Shown here piece by piece: positions 36,275-44,048 of a DNA stretch of 64,000 bases (position 1 is the stretch's first letter; each line of letters starts with the position of its first letter). The notes beneath the pieces are model-generated. The model searched no databases and was not told the DNA's origin. It saw nothing but the letters and a program-made list of their open reading frames with translations. The DNA is from Microbacterium jejuense (GTDB lineage Bacteria; Actinomycetota; Actinomycetes; Actinomycetales; Microbacteriaceae): positions 62,001 to 126,000 of the forward strand of contig NZ_JAEUAW010000004.1 in NCBI RefSeq assembly GCF_019511665.1. Reading direction: 5' to 3'. The position numbers and the translations under genes are program-made.

Positions 36275-37702
36275 CTATTTCGGAGTCACCACTCGGATGT
36301 TAATAATGGCGTCTACAACCTCGCCGACGGCTTCCGTATCCAGAATCCCAATCGCGGCGGGACGGACCTCACCTGTCAAAGAGGGGACTAGCGCGGCGAG
36401 CGTTGCGTGTACGGAGGCGAAGAGCCAGGGCAGCGCGAACTCGAAGAATACGAGCGGACGGAACGCGTGGCCGTCGGCGAGGAACCGAGCGATACCTAGG
36501 TCCGTGTTGTGGGCGATTCCGCGCACGGCAATGAGTACCTTGTCGCCGACTCTCTCGTGGAAGGCAAGACCCATCTCGGGAGGCCCCCACTTGGTCCGAA
36601 ACGGAGCGGTGACGGCGGCCACATCGTGGATCTCGTTCCTCAAGGCCCTTAGCGCTTTGTTCAGCAACATGGCGAAGCCGTCATCACGCCAAGCGTCATG
36701 AAGCTCGGGAAACGCAGCGATGGCGGCCGCTCGCCACTTCTCCTGCTGCCACTTGGCCCGAAACGCAAGGGGCTCTGGGGAGGGCAGCATCTCGTTGACC
36801 ACGCGTGCCAGCAAGTCATGGAAAGCCACCATGTCCACCAAGGCGTGTGTGAAAGTGGCCTCGGCTGCATCAGCGACGTCATCGGTGGACGGTTCACTCA
36901 ACAGTAACGCCAGCCGGTCGCGCGCCTCAATGAGCGCCCGGGCGCGACGAGTGATGGTGAGTAGCCTGGTGGCACTCACGCTCTCGCCAGCAAGCCCTAT
37001 GAAAGTGTCAAGCGAAGGAATAGCACGGGACGCAGCCCGGTCGTAGAACCCTCGACGGTGGGCAGTCCCGATGAAGCCCGAGGATGCGGCGAGGATGTAC
37101 TCGCCCGCTGAGCGTAGGTAGAGAGCGATGAGCGATAGCGCGACGAGAGGAGGTGCGAACCGACAGTTCCCGCGGTCTTCGAACTCGGTGTCGAGGACGG
37201 CCTTCCGCTCGGTGATGAGGATATCTACGCCGATTTCATGTGCCGTAGCGATGAGGCGAGCCGCCGCATCGTCGGCGGCGCCAGTCTCCTCGGTCAGCAC
37301 CCAGCCGGGCATGAGTACTTGGTCGGCGAGGAGAGCCCGGTGGACGACGGTAGTCCGGGTCGCCGTCGTCACGGAGTAGGCGACCATCTCGTCGTGCGCA
37401 GGCGATAGGACGGTCCATCCGATTGCCTCGTCCCCGCGGAGATAGCCGTTAGCTTCGTGGCGCTCTACGTCCGGTGGGGGGCCATCATCGCTATACAAGC
37501 TCATCTCGACGCGTTCATCCTGGAGGAGGCGATACAAGGTGGCTTCGGAACCGACTCGCTGTTTCGAGAGCTGCTCCCACACGTCAACGTCGACCAGCAC
37601 TTGCAGCTTGCGGGCTGGCCTGGCATCGCGGAAGAGAGGCTGACCCGTGGGGTGTCCGCCGAGGAACTGGATGGCGTTCTCGCGTTGTCGACGTGACGAC
37701 AT
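36275..37702 (-). CDS. Unknown 475-aa protein, possible PIN-like N-terminal domain
   Basis: From the ATG at 37702. The N-terminal part has the acidic, strand-like LQVLVDVDVWEQLS, then HRALLADQVLMPGWVL and IGVDILITERKAVL, reminiscent of PIN-type nucleases (early Asp, late D-x-L-I-T). The C-terminal half is largely helical (MVAFHDLLARVVNEMLPSPE, LFFEFALPW) without known motifs. It is on the Gabija strand, 335 bp upstream of gajA. It could be an independent defence gene or a Gabija associate; no family name is justified. Confidence 0.6.
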   Translation of the reverse strand: MSSRRQRENAIQFLGGHPTGQPLFRDARPARKLQVLVDVDVWEQLSKQRVGSEATLYRLLQDERVEMSLYSDDGPPPDVERHEANGYLRGDEAIGWTVLSPAHDEMVAYSVTTATRTTVVHRALLADQVLMPGWVLTEETGAADDAAARLIATAHEIGVDILITERKAVLDTEFEDRGNCRFAPPLVALSLIALYLRSAGEYILAASSGFIGTAHRRGFYDRAASRAIPSLDTFIGLAGESVSATRLLTITRRARALIEARDRLALLLSEPSTDDVADAAEATFTHALVDMVAFHDLLARVVNEMLPSPEPLAFRAKWQQEKWRAAAIAAFPELHDAWRDDGFAMLLNKALRALRNEIHDVAAVTAPFRTKWGPPEMGLAFHERVGDKVLIAVRGIAHNTDLGIARFLADGHAFRPLVFFEFALPWLFASVHATLAALVPSLTGEVRPAAIGILDTEAVGEVVDAIINIRVVTPK

Positions 37703-37911
37703 TGGCGCGGCTACGTTGACTCGATCGCTGGGTACAGCAACGTGCTCCGGCCATCCATAGTTCCGATCATGGCTGAGGTTGGCTACGCGCGAAAGCCTTT
37801 CGGCCCTCCGAAACTTCCTGCGTCGGATCCGCACACGAGCGCTCGCTCGAATTGGATCCCCCTGCGGGCAGTGCGCGCTTGCGGTCCCGAGTGTGCGGTC
37901 TCGGTACCAGC

Positions 37912-38688
37912 TCAACACCCAGGCTCATCGATGGATCGAGGCTTAGTTGTCTCGACTGACGGGTCCACGGCGACAGGGCCAGTTCTCGCTGCCGCATGCT
38001 CGATCATCGTTCGTACTGTCGCGATCAACTCCGGCATCTCATCCATACCGTCTCCGTACCGCGCAGCGGGGCCCTCACTCCGGAGTCGCTTGAGAAGCGC
38101 AAACAATCCGTCCGGTGCATTTCCCAGGCGCTCGTTGCCGGGAGCCACTTGTTCGAACGTTGTGGAATGTCGTCTGTTCGGACCGGCCGAGCGTCTGCGC
38201 CTGAACCGTCAGCTCGGCGGCCGAGAGCAGGTTATCGTTCGCTGGGCGGAGCGCGCGCGTAATTCCCCCCGGCGGTTTCGAGGTAGTCATCGGCCAAGCC
38301 GAGAAGCTCAGCGTTGCGCTGCTTGTTGTACCGGAAGTGGAAGGCAACGTAGCCGCTCGCCCCCACCACGACGTACGCCAGCCAACCGCTGTCGGCGCGG
38401 ATGCCAACGGGCCAAAAGGCCTCCAAGCTGCTGACATTCTCCGGCGTGACCACCTCACTTTTGCTATCGGAGCCGCGCCACGCCCGTGCTTGGAGGGAGA
38501 CATCGTCGTTTAACCGCACGGTCGGCGTTGCACCGAACGGCGGGAGCTCGATGATCGCTTTGCCGACATCGGCCCGCGTGAACCCGTGGCCGCGTCGAGT
38601 CAACTCGGCGTCGACCCAGTTGTGAACACAATCTCGACGATCTTCTCGCCGAATGAGTCGGCCTGCTCAGCGTCGGCGTCGGTCATCA
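37912..38688 (-). pseudogene. Frameshifted hypothetical gene
   Basis: Coding-looking peptides follow one another in different frames on the minus strand. An ATG overlapping the preceding stop (TGATG at 38686-38690) starts MTDADAEQADSFGEKIVEIV; an apparent extra GT near 38622 (ATTGTGTTC) shifts the frame to VHNWVDAELTRRGHGFTRAD and on to YVVVGASGYVAFHFRYN, ending at 38232. Further frames continue as NDNLLSAAELTVQAQTLGRS and then NAPDGLFALLKRLRSEGP to 37912. At least two and probably three frameshifts break what looks like one ~250-residue gene. Sequencing error at repeats is an alternative. Function unknown. Confidence 0.45.
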
Positions 38689-39162
38689 GCGGAGCAGGCT
38701 CACGGGGTTCTCAAGCTGCTCATTGCGCCCTTCGATGTGCCCGTAGGCCGCAATCGTCCCGATCCGCAGCAACCCGAGAGTCGCATGATTGAAATGAACG
38801 ACGACGGCATCCGTCGTTGCCGTGACACTGTCTGCCAGGTAGTTGGCCTGAGTTGCGGCTCCATTGTCGAAGATCCACGCAGTGATTTCGGCGCTGAACC
38901 TGACGCCGAACCGCTTACCCCCGTTTCCGGCCGGGTCGTAGTAGTACATGCCGCATCCGAAGTACTCGGGCGTTGGGGTCTCGACGGGGTCGCCGAGACC
39001 CCACGTCACCGTTACAGAGTCTGCGTCCTTTTCGACGAGTACGTATGTGACAGTTCGGGGAGCTCCGGTGCTGACATGTTCTCCTCGTAGGTTCGCTGCT
39101 CGTTCAAGCCGCGTACTGCAACACTGCGATGCCGGTACCCACGATCGTCGCGAGGCCCACAA
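38686..39162 (-). CDS. Hypothetical protein downstream of the AbiTii gene
   Basis: Up to 158 residues. The ATG at 39162 makes it overlap the AbiTii-domain gene by 59 bp; the first 30 residues look like shadow sequence, so the true start is uncertain. The remainder looks genuinely coded: TVTYVLVEKDADSVTVTWGL, then FGCGMYYYDPAGNGGKRFGV and DAVVVHFNHATLGLLRIG, a beta-rich pattern. Unrecognised. Its stop overlaps the start of the broken gene, suggesting an operon AbiTii - this gene - broken gene. Confidence 0.5.
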   Translation of the reverse strand: MWASRRSWVPASQCCSTRLERAANLRGEHVSTGAPRTVTYVLVEKDADSVTVTWGLGDPVETPTPEYFGCGMYYYDPAGNGGKRFGVRFSAEITAWIFDNGAATQANYLADSVTATTDAVVVHFNHATLGLLRIGTIAAYGHIEGRNEQLENPVSLLR

Positions 39163-39883
39163 GCGCTGCGCCGATCACTTTCGCCCGGGTCCAGAAAGGC
39201 GTCGTCGCGTCTTCGGGAGGAATCGTGACAGTGCTCCCCTCGGCGGCCTGAGCGATATGAACTCGATTTCCTCGGCCCTTGATAACGAAGCTCACGGCGT
39301 TGGCGGCCTGGGCCGGGGTGGGTAGCGACTGCCCGGCCGGGGTGCTGGAGCGAAGCTCGGCGATAAGTTCGGCGAGGCGGGTTCGGATCTGGTCCAGCAC
39401 ACCCTCAAGGGCGACTGTGCTGACGCTCCAGTACAGGTCAGTGATGTGGCCGTTCAGTTCGCCTGTCATGTTCATGTAGCTCACGAGATCTGGAGCCCCG
39501 GGAGGCAGCAGCTTCACTACCTTGTCGCCCCTCTGCTGGTCGACCATGCCGCGAATTTCTCGTACGCCCATGCGCAGTGGGACGACCTCTTTGATCTCGT
39601 CTCGGGCGAAGTCAGGGATGTCGAGCGCGCCGATTGTCTGGTGCCTGATGATGCCACCCGGGACCGATCCGTCGATCTGGAGCGGTGCATGCACGGATCT
39701 GTACGACGGGAGCTCGTCCTGCTTCTCGTAGCCACGGAGTTCCATAGAGGCCCAGTCGCGTAGCTCCGCAGACCCCGTGTTGCCGCCCAGCAGAATGAGC
39801 TTGCGCAGCAGCGTGTCGAGCGGCTTCTCGTCGAGAAGATCGCGTTCGATCTGCGACAAGAGGGTTCCGCGTTTGGTGCTCAC
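39104..39883 (-). CDS. AbiTii-domain membrane-associated protein
   Basis: 259 residues. The N-terminal section (IERDLLDEKPLDTLLRKLIL, then SAELRDWASMELRGYEKQDE and LPSYR) matches the AbiTii domain, named for phage abortive infection. A middle region with a long helix (LDQIRTRLAELIAELRSS) leads to a C-terminal membrane segment (VIGAALVGLATIVGTGIAVL) and a very short tail, so it is tail-anchored. It lies divergent from the large YobI-type NTPase gene with 294 bp between, in a defence-rich island. A role in phage exclusion is inferred from domain and setting. Confidence 0.78.
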   Translation of the reverse strand: MSTKRGTLLSQIERDLLDEKPLDTLLRKLILLGGNTGSAELRDWASMELRGYEKQDELPSYRSVHAPLQIDGSVPGGIIRHQTIGALDIPDFARDEIKEVVPLRMGVREIRGMVDQQRGDKVVKLLPPGAPDLVSYMNMTGELNGHITDLYWSVSTVALEGVLDQIRTRLAELIAELRSSTPAGQSLPTPAQAANAVSFVIKGRGNRVHIAQAAEGSTVTIPPEDATTPFWTRAKVIGAALVGLATIVGTGIAVLQYAA

Positions 39884-40177
39884 TCTTGAAGTATCTCGTC
39901 AGGTGCGGACACCCGTCCGCCGCGACACAAAGTGTGCACGCATCGGTTGGCCGCTGGGGCACCGCAGCGGCCACCACGTCCGTGGGGCAGTTCCCCAAGG
40001 TTGCGCCCCCGTGTCGATCCTCGGATGCCGACGGAGATCACGCGGCGCATGCCGCCACGCCGACATGGCTTGGCAGCGGATCGCGCAATTGCTCCTCGTA
40101 GGATTTCGAGAGCGAGCAGCCAAGAGCGTGGCTTTCGGCGCTCCGATCCGACGCACTCGCGACGAGAAGGGACTCGA

Positions 40178-43100
40178 ATGGGACGTCAGCGAACCGGGGC
40201 CGAAATCACTGAGTCAGCGCCACAGATGTCGAGCTTGGCACCCGAGTACTCATTCCCTGCGCACGGCGTCTACTTCACGATCTTGAAGAGGACGATCGAC
40301 ACCCAGCCAGAAGTGCGCAACATCGCACTCGCTGGCACGTACGGCACCGGCAAGAGCAGCATCCTTCGCCAAGTCGCGACGGTGTACGACGGGCGGGTGG
40401 TTGAGCTTTCCCTACTCACCCTCGGCGTGCAGCCGGAGATCGTTATGCCGGGCGGGGACACGAACCCGGCAGCCACATCGACCACCAATCGCATCCAGAA
40501 GGAGATCGTCAAGCAACTCCTATACCAGCAGAGGCCGGCGAAGGCGCCGGCGTCACGGTTTCGGCGGATCGGTCGGTTTCGATGGGGGCACGAACTGTGG
40601 ATCGCTGGAGTCGCCGGAGCAATAGCGGTCGCGCTCGGAATGGTCATCGGTCTTGACGTGGTGGTGTCACCGTCGCTTGCGGTGACCGTGTCTGAGCGTC
40701 CTCACGTGTTTGCGGTGATCGGTCTATTCCTTGTGGTCGCCCTCATCGCGGGTGGCGTCACAGTTCTAGCGCGCGCCCTAGCTCGTGGGCGTCTCGGAAT
40801 TGAGAGAGTAACTGCGGGGCCCGCGACGATCACTCTTCCGCCCCGGTCGGTCAGCTACTTCGACGAGTATCTCGACGAGATCATCTACTTCTTCGAGACG
40901 AACCGGAAACGTGACATCGTCATCATCGAAGACCTTGACCGCTTCAACGACCCGAACATCTTCGAAGCCTTACGTTCGTTGAACGGGCTCCTCAACGCGG
41001 CGCAGCAGCTCGGCGGGCGGAGGATCCGGTTCATCTACGCGGTGCGAGACAGCGTGTTCGAAAAGCTCGGACAGGACCTGACGATCGCGCGGACGGACGA
41101 GGCCCGGGCCGAGCTGGCGCGCGCCAACCGGACGAAGTTTTTCGAACTCGTCATCCCCGTCGTCCCGTTTATCACGCACAAGAACGCCCGCGATCTGATG
41201 TCCGACTTGCTCGACAAGCGTGGACACAAGATCTCGAAGGACCTGGTTGACCTTGCGGCTCGGCATCTCGCGGACATGCGTCTGGTTCATAACGCGCTAA
41301 ACGAATACGAGGTGTTCAAACACCGACTACTCGATGTTGAGACACCGGTACCGGAATTGGACCCGGACCGGCTGTTCGCGATGATCCTGTTCAAGAACGC
41401 ACACATGGGGGACTTCGAGAAGATTCGCCACGCGGAAAGTTCTCTCGACAGGCTCTGGGAGACCTGGCGCGAACTCGTACGGACCAACATCGCATCGCTC
41501 CGCGCAGAGAATCGGGACCTCCGCCGTCGCATCGCACGTCGAACGGCCGCGGCAGAGCACGCGAAAGACATCGGTCAACGTCTGCGCGAGCGCATCGACG
41601 CGCTCGCCGGAGCGCCGGGCACCGGTCTGGCGACTTCGGAGATTCGCCATAAGGGCGCGAAAGTCCCAGACGCCAAATTGCAGTCGGCGGGGTTCTGGGA
41701 AACCTTCCTCGACGAGGACCTTCCACTCACCGTTGAGGCCCACCCCCCAGGACGCGGTTACGGCACGCAGAGTATGCAACTGGGTAGGGAGGTTATCGAA
41801 GTCCTCATCGACCGTTCCTTGAACGCTGCTGATTTCGTGGAGGACTCGGCCGCGGAGGCAGAGCGCACGATCGAACGAAACGAAGCGGAGATCGAATTCC
41901 TTCAGCGTCACACCTGGAAACAGCTAGCCGCCGACTCACGATTCACGTACTCCCAGCACCTTCTCCAGAAGCGCGTGAGCTTTCGAGCGTGGGCGCAGGA
42001 GATTCTTCCATCCAGGCTGGCCGTTGATCTGGTCGTCAACGGATACATCACCTCGTACTTCGCTCTGCACGTGTCCTCGTTCTACGGCAAGCTGATCCGC
42101 CCCGACGCAATGACGTACGTGATGCGATTCATCGACCACGGAGTAGCAGAACCCGACTACCCGCTCGACGGTGACGATGTCGACGCAATTCTCTGGGACC
42201 AAGGATCCGCAGTACTCGTCGAACGAAGCATGTTCAACATCGGCATCCTCGATCATTTACTGTCGTCACGACCCGACGAAGCTGCGACCGTTGCCTCGAG
42301 TATTGCCAACAGCGACTCCGTGGGATTGGAATTCATCGACCGGTACCTAGAATCGGGTGGGCAGAAGCAGGCGCTGGTGGCTCGCCTCGCTCCCTTGATG
42401 AAGGACATCTACGTACACCTGGTCTCCACGCCCACGCTGAGCCTCCCCGAACGGGTCGTGCTCATGGACACCGCCATCTCGAACCGCCGCAACGAGGTCC
42501 GCTACCACCGCTCCCCAGAACTGCGCACCTTCATCGAGGCGAACTATCGCGAGCTTCCTGGGCTGGCTCCCGACGCCGCGCCAGAAGATGCAGCCAACGT
42601 CGTGCGTTTCGTCAGCTACATAGATGCTGTCGTCCCCTCACTCGCAGGGCTCACTCAGGAAGCAGTCGCTGAGTTCAAGACAACTCGCTCGTACGCCCTG
42701 ACCCGCGAGAACCTCGAACTGATCGCCACTCCCAGCGACATCTCGCTTGACCAACTCGCAGCAGCCAGCTCCGTCGCCTTCGACTACGCGGTCACCCTCG
42801 CGTCGGACTATGCGCGCGCGCTTCTCGAGTCCGGCGACACGCGGTACTCAGTCACCTCGCCCGCGATGCTCATCAAGTTCCTGGTCGCGGTTGGCGATGC
42901 AGACTCCGCAGCTGTGGAGACCGTCCTAGCTCACGCGGAACCGAATTGTCGCCTTTCCGACCTCAGCGAGGTGCCCTCCGATACATGGCCCGCGGTTGCA
43001 CGAAGCGAACGCGCACCGATGACCTTTGCAAACGTCGCGGCATACATCGAGGAGTACGGCGAGGTCGACGACGATCTCGGTCATTCTCTGAGCAGTGCGG

Positions 43101-43849
43101 CGGCGATCACCGAGTGGGCGGACGCAGACCCCGCGGAACGGGCTCAAATGGCGCTCGCAATCCTGAACTCAACTGCAAGGGAACTCGACGCAAGCCAGCG
43201 TGTGAAGCTAGCGCAATCTCTCGAACCGGGAGTCCTGGAAGCGGCCCAAATAGCACCGAGACCGGGCGAGCTCGTTGGCAATCTCATCGCCGCCGAACTG
43301 ATTCACGACGACGAAAACGCATTCTCCTCGAGGCTCATGGTGGACTGGCAAACACAGTCCCACGCGATGGCCCACTCCGAGAACTTCGTCGCCCTGATCT
43401 CACCCGACACACTCGACGTGAGGTTCATTGCGCCGCTTCTTCGGGACGACTCTCACCCGACGCTCCATCTCCCCGTGGCGCGAGCGTTCCAGCAGTATCC
43501 GACCATTCCGCGCGACGCTTACGAGGCGTACGCGGATCGTGCACTCGCCGGCGGATTCCTGCCCAGCGCTAGTGGGATCAACGCGGCGCGCGCCGGTGGC
43601 ATAAGCGCGGAGAAGACCATCGCACTTCTCGCGCGGTTCATGGAGCGAATCTCGAGCGACGAACTCCGCGGGATCTTGCGGACCCTCGGTCGGCCGTGGT
43701 CTAAGGTAGCCGACCCCGGGTTCGGCGTCACCCCCATCACCGACTCGGCAGATGCGCGAACCATCCTTAACGCCCTACAACTTGCGGGCGTCGTGTCCAA
43801 GTTCCCGTTGCAGGACGGCAAACTGCGCGTGAGCCTCCGTCAGAAGTAA
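40178..43849 (+). CDS. YobI/KAP-type membrane P-loop NTPase (1223 aa)
   Basis: ATG 40178 with GAGAAGGG upstream. Walker A GTYGTGKS at 53-60; two membrane helices inserted in the NTPase domain (about 141-163 and 178-200), the KAP family arrangement; Walker B IVIIEDLDRF at 247-256. After the NTPase comes a region with a possible coiled coil (about 430-580), and a long helical-repeat-like C-terminal half. YobI-type proteins are large NTPases recurrent in defence islands. Its function is unproven; I infer sensing or membrane-linked effector activity. It is probably transcribed alone. Confidence 0.8.
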   Translation: MGRQRTGAEITESAPQMSSLAPEYSFPAHGVYFTILKRTIDTQPEVRNIALAGTYGTGKSSILRQVATVYDGRVVELSLLTLGVQPEIVMPGGDTNPAATSTTNRIQKEIVKQLLYQQRPAKAPASRFRRIGRFRWGHELWIAGVAGAIAVALGMVIGLDVVVSPSLAVTVSERPHVFAVIGLFLVVALIAGGVTVLARALARGRLGIERVTAGPATITLPPRSVSYFDEYLDEIIYFFETNRKRDIVIIEDLDRFNDPNIFEALRSLNGLLNAAQQLGGRRIRFIYAVRDSVFEKLGQDLTIARTDEARAELARANRTKFFELVIPVVPFITHKNARDLMSDLLDKRGHKISKDLVDLAARHLADMRLVHNALNEYEVFKHRLLDVETPVPELDPDRLFAMILFKNAHMGDFEKIRHAESSLDRLWETWRELVRTNIASLRAENRDLRRRIARRTAAAEHAKDIGQRLRERIDALAGAPGTGLATSEIRHKGAKVPDAKLQSAGFWETFLDEDLPLTVEAHPPGRGYGTQSMQLGREVIEVLIDRSLNAADFVEDSAAEAERTIERNEAEIEFLQRHTWKQLAADSRFTYSQHLLQKRVSFRAWAQEILPSRLAVDLVVNGYITSYFALHVSSFYGKLIRPDAMTYVMRFIDHGVAEPDYPLDGDDVDAILWDQGSAVLVERSMFNIGILDHLLSSRPDEAATVASSIANSDSVGLEFIDRYLESGGQKQALVARLAPLMKDIYVHLVSTPTLSLPERVVLMDTAISNRRNEVRYHRSPELRTFIEANYRELPGLAPDAAPEDAANVVRFVSYIDAVVPSLAGLTQEAVAEFKTTRSYALTRENLELIATPSDISLDQLAAASSVAFDYAVTLASDYARALLESGDTRYSVTSPAMLIKFLVAVGDADSAAVETVLAHAEPNCRLSDLSEVPSDTWPAVARSERAPMTFANVAAYIEEYGEVDDDLGHSLSSAAAITEWADADPAERAQMALAILNSTARELDASQRVKLAQSLEPGVLEAAQIAPRPGELVGNLIAAELIHDDENAFSSRLMVDWQTQSHAMAHSENFVALISPDTLDVRFIAPLLRDDSHPTLHLPVARAFQQYPTIPRDAYEAYADRALAGGFLPSASGINAARAGGISAEKTIALLARFMERISSDELRGILRTLGRPWSKVADPGFGVTPITDSADARTILNALQLAGVVSKFPLQDGKLRVSLRQK

Positions 43850-44048
43850 CTCGACACACGCCTCATGGCGGTGGTCCACTTGCGCTCAAGCTTTGCCGTA
43901 TTCAACATGCCTCATCCGCGTTGACGCCTGAATGCGCAGTTGTGCAACAGTCGCAACCCCGGATCGCAAGCAGCAGGCGAGGAGATTGTTGCGAGCGAAC
44001 CTGAGGCCCGCTTGCGGCGACCGCGTAGCCCGCCGGAACGCTATCTCG

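Noticed and set aside
43850..44048. Small gene in the convergent gap after the YobI-type NTPase
   Set aside because: Frames here overlap the relaxase end in antisense and look like shadows; no RBS.
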